A DNA stretch of 64,000 nucleotides from Pseudomonas sp. Leaf58 (GTDB taxonomy: Bacteria > Pseudomonadota > Gammaproteobacteria > Pseudomonadales > Pseudomonadaceae): assembly GCF_003627215.1 (NCBI RefSeq), contig NZ_CP032677.1, positions 1,803,501 to 1,867,500 of the forward strand, written 5' to 3'. The translations under genes were made by a program, and so were the position numbers. Positions 51,613 through 61,827 of this stretch are shown one piece after another. The notes below the pieces were generated by a model. That model saw nothing but the letters and a program-made list of their open reading frames with translations. It did not search any database and was not told the DNA's origin. The stretch's first letter is position 1. The number at the start of each line of letters is the position of its first letter.

Positions 51613-52677
51613 ATGAACGAAGCCGCTTTACAGAACAGAGCCCTGGCAGTGCTTCTGGCGCTGGTGACCATCGCCTTCGTGTGGATTTTGCTGCCTTACT
51701 ACGGCGCGATCTTCTGGGCGGTGATACTCGGCATCCTGTTCGCCCCGTTGCAGCGCCACCTGCTGATCCGCTTTGGGCGCCGGCGCAACCTGGCCGCGGC
51801 CGCCACCTTGTTGGTGTGCCTGCTGGTGGCGGTGCTGCCGGTGATCATTACCAGTGCACTGTTGGTGCAGGAAGGCGCCATGCTGTACCAGCGTGTCGAG
51901 AGTGGGCAATTGGACATCGCCGGTTATGTCGAGCGCGGCAAGGACATGCTCCCGGCCTTTGCCCAGCAGGGCCTGGACAGCATGGGCATGGGTAACCTGG
52001 ACGGGCTGCGCGACAAGATTACCAAGTGGGCCACCCAGGGCAGCCAAGTGCTGGCCAGCCAGGCGTTCAACTTTGGCCAGGGCACGTTCGAGTTCGTGGT
52101 CAGCTTCGGCGTCATGACGTACTTGTTGTTCTTCTTCCTGCGCGAAGGCGGGGAGGTCGCCCGCCGGGTGCGGCTGGCAGTACCGCTGCCCGAGCAGCAG
52201 AAGCGCCGGTTGCAACTGAAGTTCAACCGCGTGGTGCGGGCGACGGTGAAAGGCAATGTGCTGGTTGCCATTACGCAGGGCGCGTTGGGCGGTTTAATTT
52301 TTTGGGTACTGGATATTCCCAGCGCGCTGGTGTGGGCGGTGCTGATGGCGTTTCTGTCGCTGTTGCCAGCAGTGGGGGCGGGCATCGTCTGGGCGCCGGT
52401 GGCGGCGTATTTCCTGCTGACCGGGGCGATATTGCCGGGGGCGATCCTGACCGCGTTCGGCGTGCTGGTGATAGGCCTGGTGGATAACCTTTTGCGGCCG
52501 ATTCTGGTGGGCAAGGATACGCGCATGCCGGACTACCTGATCCTGGTGTCGACGCTGGGCGGGTTGGCGGTGTTTGGGCTTAACGGGTTTGTGATCGGGC
52601 CGTTGATCGCTGCCTTGTTCTTGTCGAGCTGGGCAATCTTTGCGGCGACCAAGCCGCAGGTGCAGTTGCCGGAGTAG
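51613..52677 (+). CDS. AI-2E-family transporter
   Basis: The 354-residue product starts MNEAALQNRALAVLLALVTI after a CGAGGA site. It has seven to eight membrane helices, and the PerM/AI-2 export C-terminal signature LPAVGAGIVWAPVAAYFLLTG, GLVDNLLRPILVG and DYLILVSTLGGLAVFGLNGFVIGP. Family members export signals or ions; substrate not readable. Monocistronic. Confidence 0.9.
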   Translation: MNEAALQNRALAVLLALVTIAFVWILLPYYGAIFWAVILGILFAPLQRHLLIRFGRRRNLAAAATLLVCLLVAVLPVIITSALLVQEGAMLYQRVESGQLDIAGYVERGKDMLPAFAQQGLDSMGMGNLDGLRDKITKWATQGSQVLASQAFNFGQGTFEFVVSFGVMTYLLFFFLREGGEVARRVRLAVPLPEQQKRRLQLKFNRVVRATVKGNVLVAITQGALGGLIFWVLDIPSALVWAVLMAFLSLLPAVGAGIVWAPVAAYFLLTGAILPGAILTAFGVLVIGLVDNLLRPILVGKDTRMPDYLILVSTLGGLAVFGLNGFVIGPLIAALFLSSWAIFAATKPQVQLPE

Positions 52678-52709
52678 TGGGAGGTTTTGGCAGGTGTTTG
52701 CCTGGTTAT

Positions 52710-52990
52710 TTTCAGCGCCGGGGAGATCGAGCGCCGCCCGCGCGGCGCTTCGCGGCGCAAGGCCGCTCCCACATCTGTTTCGGGCCAATTATCCCTGTGC
52801 CGGATGGGGTGCAGCCTTGATGCACGGCTGGAGATGGGTGGAAAGCAGTTGCGCAGCCTTCGATATCGAATGGAACAAACAAGGCGGGCAGAGGTGAACT
52901 CACAGGAGTGACTGGCCCGAAACAGATGTGGGAGCGGCCTTGCGCCGCGAAGCGCCGCGCGGGCGGCGCTCGATCTCACAGGCGCTGAAA
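52710..52990. repeat. Long inverted repeat (REP/BIME-like) pair
   Basis: The arms are 52710-52787 and 52913-52990, about 78 bases each. They are near-perfect reverse complements that include GAGATCGAGCGCCGCCCGCG, a CGCGGCGCTTCGCGGCGC self-palindrome and GGCCGCTCCCACA, with 125 bases between. The centre holds no gene. The unit lies between the convergent transporter and phnX genes, as expected for extragenic repeats. Confidence 0.9.
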
Positions 52991-53014
52991 GTCTCGCGAC
53001 GAGCCCATCCCGGG

Positions 53015-53842
53015 TCAGGATGTTTGCGGCATTTCGCCCTTGGCCAAGCGCCGGTTGATGTCGGCAACCACTTCGGGCAAATCGTTGATGGTGTCGATCA
53101 GGTAGTGCGGGCGGGAGCCGGCGAACAGCGCGTGAATGCGCTGGCGTTCGCTCTCCAACTGCTCGGCGCTCAGTGCCTGGTAGCCTTCCCAGGTCAGCCC
53201 CAAGGCATTGCCCGAGCACACCAGGGCCACGGTCCACATGCCGGCACGGCGGCCTTCGAGAATACCCGGCACGGTGTCGTCGACCTTTACGCAGGCCGCC
53301 ACATCGTCGATCCCCAGGGCGATTACGTTAGCCAGCGCCTGGGCCGGCCATGGGCGGCCGTTCGGGGTTTCGTCGGTGGCCACTACATGGTCGGCCACGT
53401 AGCCATTCTGCGCAGCCAACTCCACCACTTTGTCCATCACCACTTTCGGGTAGCCCGAGCACGAGCCGATCTTCAGGCCGTCCTGGCGCAGCCCGGTAAG
53501 GGTGCTCAGGGCGCCGGGGATCAGTGCCGAGTGCACGGCAATTTTCTCGATCTGCAGCGGCATGAAGCGGTTGTAGAGGGCAGTGACGTCATCGTCGGTC
53601 GGGGTACGGCCGAACACCTTGCGGTAGCGCTCGGCTATCGCCGGCACATCGCACAAGGTGCGGATGTGGTCCCACTTGCCCATGCCCATCGGGCCGCGGG
53701 CTTCTTCGATGGACACCTGCACATCGAATTCGGCAAAAGCTTCGACGAATATCTGGGTTGGGGCGAAGGAGCCGAAGTCGACCACGGTGCCGGCCCAGTC
53801 GAGGATGGCGGCTTGCAGCTGGGTGGGGTTGCTGTAGTTCAT
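53015..53842 (-). CDS. phnX: Phosphonoacetaldehyde hydrolase
   Basis: This 275-residue HAD-family enzyme has the nucleophile in [14 protein letters not shown], the cap lysine region, and [19 protein letters not shown] near the end. It cleaves phosphonoacetaldehyde to acetaldehyde and phosphate. Same direction as phnW with a 34-base gap, forming the 2-aminoethylphosphonate degradation operon. Confidence 0.93.
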   Translation of the reverse strand: MNYSNPTQLQAAILDWAGTVVDFGSFAPTQIFVEAFAEFDVQVSIEEARGPMGMGKWDHIRTLCDVPAIAERYRKVFGRTPTDDDVTALYNRFMPLQIEKIAVHSALIPGALSTLTGLRQDGLKIGSCSGYPKVVMDKVVELAAQNGYVADHVVATDETPNGRPWPAQALANVIALGIDDVAACVKVDDTVPGILEGRRAGMWTVALVCSGNALGLTWEGYQALSAEQLESERQRIHALFAGSRPHYLIDTINDLPEVVADINRRLAKGEMPQTS

Positions 53843-53876
53843 GTGGGCTAATTCCTGAAATAGGGTGGGCAGAGGG

Positions 53877-54983
53877 TCAGATGTCCAGCACTTCCATTTC
53901 CCGCAGCACTTCGGCCACGGCGTTCACGGCGGCCTGCATGCCGTCCGCCCCGACCACGCCGATGCAGCCGACACGGAAGGTTTCCACTTGGGTCAGCTTG
54001 CCTGGGTAGAGGATGAAGCCCTTGGCCTTGACCCGCTCATAGAAGTCTTTGAACTGGTAGCGGGCATCGTTCGGCGCGTGGAAGGTGACAATGATCGGCG
54101 CCTGGATCGCGGCCGGCAGGAAGCTGCGCAGGCCGATGGCGGCCATGCCTTCGAGCAGGGTCTTGCAGTTGTCCGCGTAGCGTTGGTGGCGTGCTGGCAA
54201 GCCACCTTCCTCGTTGTATTGCTGCAGCGCTTCGTGCAGGGCGGCGACCACGTGGGTGGGCGGGGTGAAGCGCCACTGGCCGGTCTTGGCCATGTAGGCG
54301 TGCTGGTCGTGCAGGTCCATGGCCAGCGAGTGGGCATTGCCTTCGGCGGCAGCCAGGGCGGTTTTTTCGGCAAACACGAAGCCCATGCCCGGTACGCCTT
54401 CCAGGCATTTGCCGGAGGCAGCGATCAGGGCCTCGAAGGGTATTTCGCGGGCATCGATGGGCAGTGCGCCGAACGAACTCATGGCATCGATGATCAGGCG
54501 CTTGCCGTGGCCTTTGATCACTCGGGCGATCTCGGCCAATGGGTTGAGGATGCCGGTGCTGGTTTCGCAATGGATCAGTGCGACATGTGTAATAGCCGGG
54601 TCGGCAGCCAGCAGGCGGTCGACGTCGGCGGCGGTGGTCGGCTGGTCTTCGGCGGTTTCAAAGGTGCTGTAGGTGCGGCCCAGTACCTTGCAGATTTTTG
54701 CCAGGCGCTGGCCGTAGGCGCCGTTGATCAGCACCAGAACCTTGCCATTGCGCGGCACCAAGGTGCCGATGGCGGCTTCCACGGCGAAGGTGCCGCTGCC
54801 TTGCAGGGGCACGCAGTGGTGGCTGGCGCTGCCGTCGAGAATGGCCAGCAATTGTTCGCACACGCTGGCCGTCAGTTGGTTGAAATCACGGTCCCAGGAG
54901 CCCCAGTCCACCAGCATGGCTTGGCGGGTGCGGGACGAGGTAGTCAGTGGGCCGGGGGTCAGCAGGATCGGGGCGTTGCTCAT
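53877..54983 (-). CDS. phnW: 2-aminoethylphosphonate-pyruvate transaminase
   Basis: The 368-residue class V aminotransferase starts [17 protein letters not shown] with a GAGGAA site. The PLP lysine lies in [16 protein letters not shown], with [14 protein letters not shown] before it. It converts 2-aminoethylphosphonate and pyruvate to phosphonoacetaldehyde and alanine, feeding PhnX. Divergent from a LysR regulator with 110 bases between. Confidence 0.93.
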   Translation of the reverse strand: MSNAPILLTPGPLTTSSRTRQAMLVDWGSWDRDFNQLTASVCEQLLAILDGSASHHCVPLQGSGTFAVEAAIGTLVPRNGKVLVLINGAYGQRLAKICKVLGRTYSTFETAEDQPTTAADVDRLLAADPAITHVALIHCETSTGILNPLAEIARVIKGHGKRLIIDAMSSFGALPIDAREIPFEALIAASGKCLEGVPGMGFVFAEKTALAAAEGNAHSLAMDLHDQHAYMAKTGQWRFTPPTHVVAALHEALQQYNEEGGLPARHQRYADNCKTLLEGMAAIGLRSFLPAAIQAPIIVTFHAPNDARYQFKDFYERVKAKGFILYPGKLTQVETFRVGCIGVVGADGMQAAVNAVAEVLREMEVLDI

Positions 54984-55093
54984 TCCGTTATTCCTCACAA
55001 GCGGTGGCGTGAACGACGGGGCTAGGTTGCAATTCGCGCTGCCATCAATCAAATTGTTTGTCGTTATCCGAGCTATAAGTCAGGCCGATACAA

Positions 55094-55957
55094 ATGAACC
55101 TGTTCCAGTTGCGCGCCTTCGATGCCGTGGCCCGTGAGGGCAGCTTCACCCGTGCTGCTGCACGCCTGTTCATCAGCCAGCCGGCGGTGACCGGGCACGT
55201 CAAGGCACTGGAGGAGCACTACCAGATCACCTTGTTGCGGCGTACTGCGCGGCGGGTGGAGTTGACCGAAGAGGGCACCCGGCTGGCGGCCATCACCCGT
55301 GCCATGTTCGGCCTGGCCGAAGAAGCACAGGCTATGCTTGAGGCCAACCGCCAGCTGTTGACCGGGCGCCTGGAAGTGGCGGCCGACGGCCCGCACCGGG
55401 TCATGCCGATGCTGGCCGTGCTGCGTGAGCGCTACCCGGGCATTACCGTCAACCTGCGCCTGGGCAATGCCCAGGAAACCCTGGCTGCACTGCTCAGCGA
55501 GCATGCCGACGTGGCCGTGCTGACCGAGATCGAACCGCGCAAGGGCCTGCATTTGCAAAACCTTTGCGAGTCGCGGCTGTGTGCCTTGCTGCCGGCGGGG
55601 CATGCCTGGGCCAGCGCGGAGCGCGACCTACCGTTGGCCGCCTTGCACCAGCAGATCATGGTGCTGCGTGAACCCAGTTCGACCACTCGGCGCACCTTCG
55701 ACAAGGCCTGCGCCGCCGCTGGCGTGCAGCCGCGTGTACTGCTGGAGCTGGACAGCCGCGAGGCGGTAACCGAAGCGGTGGCTTCGGAGCTGGGCATTGG
55801 CGTGGTTTCGTCCACCGAAGTGGCCCATGACCCAAGGGTGGTGGCACGGCCACTGGCCGGCGAAGGGCTGCGCAACCAGCACTTGATCGGCTGCCTGGAG
55901 CGCCGTCGCGAACTGCGCCTGATTCAGGCCTTTCTCGGCCTGGCGGCAGGGCTATGA
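55094..55957 (+). CDS. LysR-family regulator of the phnWX operon
   Basis: The 287-residue product starts MNLFQLRAFDAVAREGSFTRAAARLF, with the HTH at about 1-60 and the effector domain after. It is divergently placed before phnW, the usual place of the 2-aminoethylphosphonate-responsive LysR activator. The shared 110-base region (54984-55093) should carry T-N11-A operator sites; the stretch ATTTGTTTGTCGTTATCCGAGC (positions 55051-55072 region) is AT-richer. Role inferred from synteny. Confidence 0.85.
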   Translation: MNLFQLRAFDAVAREGSFTRAAARLFISQPAVTGHVKALEEHYQITLLRRTARRVELTEEGTRLAAITRAMFGLAEEAQAMLEANRQLLTGRLEVAADGPHRVMPMLAVLRERYPGITVNLRLGNAQETLAALLSEHADVAVLTEIEPRKGLHLQNLCESRLCALLPAGHAWASAERDLPLAALHQQIMVLREPSSTTRRTFDKACAAAGVQPRVLLELDSREAVTEAVASELGIGVVSSTEVAHDPRVVARPLAGEGLRNQHLIGCLERRRELRLIQAFLGLAAGL

Positions 55958-56013
55958 TGGCGGTTTCAAGGGGGCGGCCGAAAATGGCCGGCATTGAGCC
56001 GACAGGACCTTCG

Positions 56014-57033
56014 ATGAGCGAAAAAAACACCATTTCCATGCAGTTGGTGCGCGAGGCGCTGATGCAGACCTGCCCCGCTGGCCAGCCCGATACCGGCTTG
56101 CTGGCCCGGGCGGGTATTGCTGTCGAACAGTTGCACCTGCCTGCGGCGCGGGTCAGCGCCGAGGCCTATGCCCGGCTGTGGCGATTGTTGGCGCGGCGCT
56201 GCAACGACGAATTCTTCGCCATGGACCGGCGTGGCCTGCGCAGCGGCAGCCTGGCCTTCATGTGCCGGGCCAGCATGGCCCAACCCACACTTGGTGCAGG
56301 GCTGGAAACCGCGTTGGCGTTTCTTTCGTTGATGCTCGAAGACCTGCAGCCAGGCTTGGTGCGCCAGCAGGGGCTGGCGGAAATCGTCATCAACGAGCCC
56401 TGCGATGAGCCGCGGCGCGCGTTTACCTATTTCACCTTCTGGATGATCGTGCATGGTGTGGCGTGCTGGTTGGCCGGCCGCCGTATCCCGATTCTGGCCG
56501 TCGACCTGCGCTGCGCCGAACCGCCGTTTTGTGGCGATTATCGGGTGATGTTTTCCGATAACCTGCAGTTCGACCGCCCCCGCACCCGCATGATCATTGC
56601 CGCCGATTGCCTGGATATACCCATCAAGCGCAGTGAGGAAGAGTTGCAGCGGTTTTTGGCCGAGGCGCCGGGTAACATTTTGGTCAAGTACCGCGACCCG
56701 GCCAGCCTGGGCCTGCGTATTCGCGCCGACTTGTTGCGCCTGCCACCGGGCCAGTGGCCTGATGGTGACGCGCTGGCGCGCCAGTTGTGCCTGTCACCGT
56801 CCACGTTGCGCCGCCGGCTGGCCGAGGAGGGACAGTCCTACCAAGGCCTCAAGGACAGTGCGCGCCGCGAATTGGCCATTGCCTGGTTGGGCCGGCATGA
56901 AGCGGCCATGGGCGAGATCGCCGAGCGCCTGGGTTTTGCCGACAGCAGCTCGTTTTACAAGGCGTTCCGCAAATGGTTCGGTTGCAACCCCGGGCATTAC
57001 CGTGCGCTGATCCAGGCCCGCGACCGCGGTTAG
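56014..57033 (+). CDS. AraC-family regulator with OruR/ArgR-like N-terminal domain
   Basis: The 339-residue product starts MSEKNTISMQLVREALMQ with an ACAGGA site. The N-terminal half is the arabinose-binding-like domain (GLLARAGIAVEQL, RLWRLLARRCNDEFFAMDRRGLRSGSLAFM). The C-terminal AraC HTH pair ends EIAERLGFADSSSFYKAFRKWFGCNPGHYRALI. It precedes the NEL effector gene and the acyl-CoA synthetase operon in the same direction. Regulators of this subclass often control lipid or amino-acid catabolism, so the downstream operon is a plausible target. Confidence 0.85.
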   Translation: MSEKNTISMQLVREALMQTCPAGQPDTGLLARAGIAVEQLHLPAARVSAEAYARLWRLLARRCNDEFFAMDRRGLRSGSLAFMCRASMAQPTLGAGLETALAFLSLMLEDLQPGLVRQQGLAEIVINEPCDEPRRAFTYFTFWMIVHGVACWLAGRRIPILAVDLRCAEPPFCGDYRVMFSDNLQFDRPRTRMIIAADCLDIPIKRSEEELQRFLAEAPGNILVKYRDPASLGLRIRADLLRLPPGQWPDGDALARQLCLSPSTLRRRLAEEGQSYQGLKDSARRELAIAWLGRHEAAMGEIAERLGFADSSSFYKAFRKWFGCNPGHYRALIQARDRG

Positions 57034-57153
57034 CAGGTGGAACACGGCCAGCCACGCCCCAAGGCAGCGGGGCGGCTATTTACAATGATTCCTGCTGCTG
57101 CCACGCACCAGCGCTGAGCAAGGTAATGGCTTTTGACAGCCAGGACCTTGCTC

Positions 57154-60100
57154 ATGCCCACCTCCACCCTACGGCCGCAAACCCAGTACCCCGCCAACGA
57201 TTTCATCGTCCCCCTCCTGCCCGGCTGGATGACGAGCGCCGATCACCGACAGGTCAAAGCACTACAGGCCAGCGTTGTGGCCCACTTGCGAAGCCAGCAG
57301 TTGATGGCCGGCTTGTACAAGCAGATACAGCCACTGGATGCGTTCGCCAAGGACCGCCTCGGTGCAGCCATCCAGGCAAAGATGGACGTTACCGTCGACC
57401 TTGAAACTGCGGTATGGCAAGAGCAGCGCTTGCGCGTCAGTACCCAGCCGTTCAACCCGATCGAGGGGGTTTTGCCCCCGGACTTCGAGACCCAACTGGT
57501 GCTGCAACCCCTGTTACAGAAGCTGTTGCAAAACTTTAGCGCGGGTGAGTCGTTTTCCGACGACACTGCCGTGTTCAAGGTTTCGCCTATTGCGGGTGAG
57601 CCGGCACAGCCGGTGATCGACCGTGTCGACACCCTGGTCACCGTGTGCCGCGAAAGTGATGTCGGGTCCGCTTACCAAAGCTACCTGGCCAAGGTGCTGG
57701 GGCAAACCTTTACCGACACGCTGGCCAAGGACCTACGCCTGGCGCTGGCGCTGGCTGCGGAGCTGGCCGCATTGCAGGGGCAGCTTGCCAGCAGCGACCT
57801 GCAGATGCTGCGCTTGATAGGCCGCGCTCAACCGGCGCTACATGCGCAAGGCTGGCAGGTTGAAGCCAGGGCGTTACAGCTGCTGGGTTGCCGGGTGGAT
57901 GGTGGCATGGCGTTTGAGCTTCACCAGCCAACGCGGCAGCAAGGCGACTTTCCTTATGGGCCCCCCAACCGCCTGAAAGGGGTAATTGTGTACCTGCCCC
58001 AGGCTGGGGACTTCCCGTTGCGCCGGTTCGCTGACTGGGACGCGGCGAACCGGGCGCTTGTGCAGGCAATGGCCGGCAACGCGTTCAAGGAGGCGTTGGT
58101 TCAGTGTATTGCCTTGAGCGACCGTACGGGCTACCTGACATTGCTCAACCAGCGCTTGAGCGATGACCAGCCAGACCTGCAGCCCGCAGGTGTTTCGATC
58201 AAGGGCGATGTGTTCAGCGGGCTGGCCCAATGGCATGTGCAGCGCATCAAGGCTGATGCGCGGTTCCTGGCCGTGCCCACAGCGGACGCCGACAGCGCTG
58301 CGACAGCCAAACGGTTGGCCAATATTGCCGATGCCGGGCTGACGTTGTTGGGGTTGGCCGGCCTGTTCGTACCGGTAATTGGCGGGCTGTTGTTGGCCGA
58401 CATGGCCAGGCAGTTACTCGGCCACGTTTTCGCCGGCGTCAACGACTGGAGCCAGGGCCATCAACACGAAGCCTTGGAGCACCTGTTGACGGTGGCCACG
58501 TCCGCCGCACTGCTAGGGGTGACGGCGCTGGGGGTGCACACGGCGCGCAATGCCTTCGTCGAGTCGCTGGAGCCGATCACCACCGAACAGGGCACGCAAC
58601 GGCTATGGCGCAACGACCTTGAGCCCTATCGCAAAGCGCCCGCACAGCTGTTGATGCGCGAGCGCCATGATGGTCTGTTCAGCGCTGACGGCAGCCTTTG
58701 GTGGCATGACGACGGTACATTTTATGCGGTGCGCCAGGATGCCAAGGGTAACTGGCGGCTGCTGCACCGCGAGGGTGCACAGGTTTATGGCCCGCCGCTT
58801 CGGGGCAATGGTGAGCGTGGCTGGTGGCTGAGTGTCTACCGCCCGCTGGAGTGGCAAGGCAGCGCGCACCTGCTGACACGCCTGTGGCCCGCGGCCAGGG
58901 CGCTGGATGCCGAGCGGTTGGCGCAGATACTGCGGGTTGCCGATGTTGACGAGCCGATGCTGCGCAAACTGTTGGTCGAACGCCGTGCACTGCCGGTTGC
59001 TTTGCGTGACACGCTCGAGCGGTTTGCGGTGCACGAGCAAAACGAGCGTTTCTTCGCGCAAACCAGCGAGGGCGAGGGCTTTGTAGCCCGCTTGCAGTGG
59101 TGCAGTCAGATACTCGCCCTGCACGACGAGGCGCTGGAGGACCAGCTCACTGCGGCTATTGACCATGCAGAGCGCTTGCGCCCATCGATGCTCGACCATT
59201 TTGCCGAGCAATATCTGCGCGATGACCCGGCGCTGCCAGCGCTGGCGCGGCATTTCCCCACGTTGCCGAAGGCTTATGCGCTGGAGTTGCTTAAAGACGC
59301 TTCGCAGGCGATGCGCGAAACACTCATCGGCCATTCGCGCCTGCCGCTGGCCCTGGCGCAGCGGGCACGGGCGCTGCTACAAGAGGTGCGCCTGGTTCGG
59401 CTGCGCGAAGCGCTGTACCTGCGCGGCAGCTATTGTGCCGACCTGGTAAGGCTGGTGTTCATTTTGCTGCGCAAGGCCGGCCTTGCCGCCGGTCAGGTCG
59501 ACCTGGTGTGGCGGGAGGGTTCATTGTCCGGGGCAGTGCTGGAGCGCCTGCAGCCTGCCTATGACGAGTTGGCGCAACAGCTTGATATGGTCTGGAAGGA
59601 CGGACGCTTCGTGCTCTATGACAAGGCGGGCTTGCAGAGCGAGCTGAAGGTGGCCGAACCGCACGGGGTGTTCGAAGTGTTGGCGGCCGTTTTAGCACCC
59701 GGTTTTTTGCAGAAAATGGGGTGGCTAGGTGACGATGTTCCAGGGCAGATTCGGGCGCAGCTGCAAACCGGGCTCCCGGCTGATCGCCAAGGGATGTTAA
59801 AGCTGATGGGCTGGCGTGAAGCCAGGCCGTTGGGGGCAGTACTTCAGCGCCTGGAGGATGGCCGCGTGGGGTACCCACTCGGGCCGCTGCTGTCATGCCT
59901 GGAGCAGCCCGAATTAACGCTGCGCCGCCGGATTCGTAGCCTTTACCCAAGCTTCAATGAAGAGGCGGTCGAACGTTATCTCGGGCTGTTGTATCAATAC
60001 ACCCTATCGCCTTATAGCGCGCTGTTGAACCAAGAGCAGGAATATGACCGCTTGGACGAACGCCTCAACGCCTGGGCGCGCCATCCGCAACGGTTTCAGC

Positions 60101-61737
60101 GTGAGCAGCGCTTGCAGGTCAGTGACGAGTTTCGCCGGGCCTGGCGCATGGAGGGTGTGCGCCTGCCCGACCCAGGGCAATATGGCTGGGGCTCACAGCT
60201 GTATTTGGCCTCGCTACCCGTAGGTGAGCTGCCCACGCTGCCCGTTGGCACTGACTATGGCCACGTCCTCCAATTGACACTTGTCAACATGCGCCTAAGC
60301 GTATTGCCGCCAGGCTTTCTGGCCTGCTTCCCGCGGCTGAAGACACTGCGTTTGGGCTACAACCAGTTGCAGACCCTGCCGGCCGGCTTGGAGCAGCTGA
60401 CGCACCTGGAGGAGCTGAACCTGACAGGCAACCGTATCCGCTTCACGGCAGCGCAGGCGCAGGTGCTGGCCAACTGCAGACAACTGCGTTTCCTTGATCT
60501 CAGTGACAATGTGATTGGCTCGATCGGCTTGCGCGTGGGGCAACTGGTAAACCTGGCGTCCTTGAACTTGCGCAACACCAACCTCAGCGCGCTACCTGAC
60601 GGCCTTGAGCGGTGCGAGCGGCTGACCTACGTCGACCTGAGCAACAACCAGGTCGCTCATCTTCCAGATGATGTGCTCGACACACCCGTGTTGCGCCGCC
60701 AGGTGCTGGTGCTTTCTGGTAACCCGCTGCCGGTAGAGCAACTTGACCGCTTGCGCCCGGTACCTCCGCCCACGCCGGAGCCTGCGCCTGGCGCCGATGA
60801 CGAGCCTTCGGGGAAAACCCGGTGGTTGGATACTTTGCCCGATGACCAGCGCCAGGCTGCCGGGGTGCAATGGGACGCATTGCGCGCCGAGGAGCGCGGC
60901 GACGCTTTCTTCGACTTGCTCGACGAGCTGACCCGGAGTACCGACTTCATTGTGGTTCCACAAGAAATCGGCCGTCGCGTGTGGGGAGTGATTTCGGCGG
61001 CAAGCACCAGTGATCGAGTGCGCCAGGACCTGTTCGAGCTCGCCGCCGACCCCCGCACCTGCGCCGATAGCGCTGCGCACTGCTTCAGCCAGTTAGAGGT
61101 TGGCATGCACGTCTCACAACTCACCCACAATGGCGAGCCGGCAGCCACCGCCAATGAGCGGCTACGCCTGGCGCAGCGTCTGTTCCGCCTGAAGAAGGTG
61201 GAGGACTTGGCGCGCGAAGACATGAATGCCCGTTACGCTGACGGGCGCTGGCAGCAAGGGGAGGACGACGAAGAGGAAGTTGAGGTGAGCCTGGTCTACC
61301 GTACACACCTTGCCCACCGCCTTAACCTGCTGGGCCAAGCCGACAGCCTGTGGTTCGCGACCTTGGCCGAAGTGGAAGAAGCCGACATTGACAATGCCTA
61401 CAGCAGGGTACTTGCGGCCGAGGCCACCGATGAGCGCGCCGTGTTCATCAGCAAGCTGCCGTTCTGGCAAGCCGCCTTGCGTGCGCAGAACGCTGCGGCA
61501 TTCGCGGCCATTGAGGACGGCTACCTTGAGCAGTGGGAAGCGATGGAAACGCAGGGGCAATCGCAGCCCGGCAGCGAGGCCGCGCTGGGCGACCCACATT
61601 ATCTGGCACAGGCCAAGCGTTTGCTTCAGGAGCGGGACGAGGCGCTTGCTGAACTGGCCCTGCAACTGACCCGAGCGGCTTTGCCGGTGCGGGCAGAAGC
61701 CCTGTCACCCAGCGGCCAAACCAGTCATCCAGATTGA
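57154..61737 (+). CDS. LRR/NEL-type E3 ubiquitin-ligase effector with toxin-like N-terminus
   Basis: The 1527-residue protein starts MPTSTLRPQTQYPANDF; a TTG 21 bases upstream lacks support. The N-terminal region resembles the large dermonecrotic-toxin-like domain (DUF6543) common in Pseudomonas, with two hydrophobic helices at about 385-450 (AGLTLLGLAGLFVPVIGGLL; LTVATSAALLGVTALGV). Leucine-rich repeats span about 1030-1195 (LKTLRLGYNQLQTLPAGLEQL and similar). The last 300 residues form a NEL ubiquitin-ligase domain with the catalytic CxD motif at Cys1303-Asp1305 (DPRTCADSAAHCF). NEL enzymes (IpaH, SspH, SlrP) ubiquitinate eukaryotic host proteins. No signal peptide or secretion genes nearby; delivery route unknown. 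Confidence 0.88.
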   Translation: MPTSTLRPQTQYPANDFIVPLLPGWMTSADHRQVKALQASVVAHLRSQQLMAGLYKQIQPLDAFAKDRLGAAIQAKMDVTVDLETAVWQEQRLRVSTQPFNPIEGVLPPDFETQLVLQPLLQKLLQNFSAGESFSDDTAVFKVSPIAGEPAQPVIDRVDTLVTVCRESDVGSAYQSYLAKVLGQTFTDTLAKDLRLALALAAELAALQGQLASSDLQMLRLIGRAQPALHAQGWQVEARALQLLGCRVDGGMAFELHQPTRQQGDFPYGPPNRLKGVIVYLPQAGDFPLRRFADWDAANRALVQAMAGNAFKEALVQCIALSDRTGYLTLLNQRLSDDQPDLQPAGVSIKGDVFSGLAQWHVQRIKADARFLAVPTADADSAATAKRLANIADAGLTLLGLAGLFVPVIGGLLLADMARQLLGHVFAGVNDWSQGHQHEALEHLLTVATSAALLGVTALGVHTARNAFVESLEPITTEQGTQRLWRNDLEPYRKAPAQLLMRERHDGLFSADGSLWWHDDGTFYAVRQDAKGNWRLLHREGAQVYGPPLRGNGERGWWLSVYRPLEWQGSAHLLTRLWPAARALDAERLAQILRVADVDEPMLRKLLVERRALPVALRDTLERFAVHEQNERFFAQTSEGEGFVARLQWCSQILALHDEALEDQLTAAIDHAERLRPSMLDHFAEQYLRDDPALPALARHFPTLPKAYALELLKDASQAMRETLIGHSRLPLALAQRARALLQEVRLVRLREALYLRGSYCADLVRLVFILLRKAGLAAGQVDLVWREGSLSGAVLERLQPAYDELAQQLDMVWKDGRFVLYDKAGLQSELKVAEPHGVFEVLAAVLAPGFLQKMGWLGDDVPGQIRAQLQTGLPADRQGMLKLMGWREARPLGAVLQRLEDGRVGYPLGPLLSCLEQPELTLRRRIRSLYPSFNEEAVERYLGLLYQYTLSPYSALLNQEQEYDRLDERLNAWARHPQRFQREQRLQVSDEFRRAWRMEGVRLPDPGQYGWGSQLYLASLPVGELPTLPVGTDYGHVLQLTLVNMRLSVLPPGFLACFPRLKTLRLGYNQLQTLPAGLEQLTHLEELNLTGNRIRFTAAQAQVLANCRQLRFLDLSDNVIGSIGLRVGQLVNLASLNLRNTNLSALPDGLERCERLTYVDLSNNQVAHLPDDVLDTPVLRRQVLVLSGNPLPVEQLDRLRPVPPPTPEPAPGADDEPSGKTRWLDTLPDDQRQAAGVQWDALRAEERGDAFFDLLDELTRSTDFIVVPQEIGRRVWGVISAASTSDRVRQDLFELAADPRTCADSAAHCFSQLEVGMHVSQLTHNGEPAATANERLRLAQRLFRLKKVEDLAREDMNARYADGRWQQGEDDEEEVEVSLVYRTHLAHRLNLLGQADSLWFATLAEVEEADIDNAYSRVLAAEATDERAVFISKLPFWQAALRAQNAAAFAAIEDGYLEQWEAMETQGQSQPGSEAALGDPHYLAQAKRLLQERDEALAELALQLTRAALPVRAEALSPSGQTSHPD

Positions 61738-61827
61738 CAACTTAGGCCATTGCCGCCGGGCCTGTGCGGCGCGAACATCGTCAGACCGATGGTTTAACTC
61801 CAAAAACAAGAAACCAGGAGTCTGACG

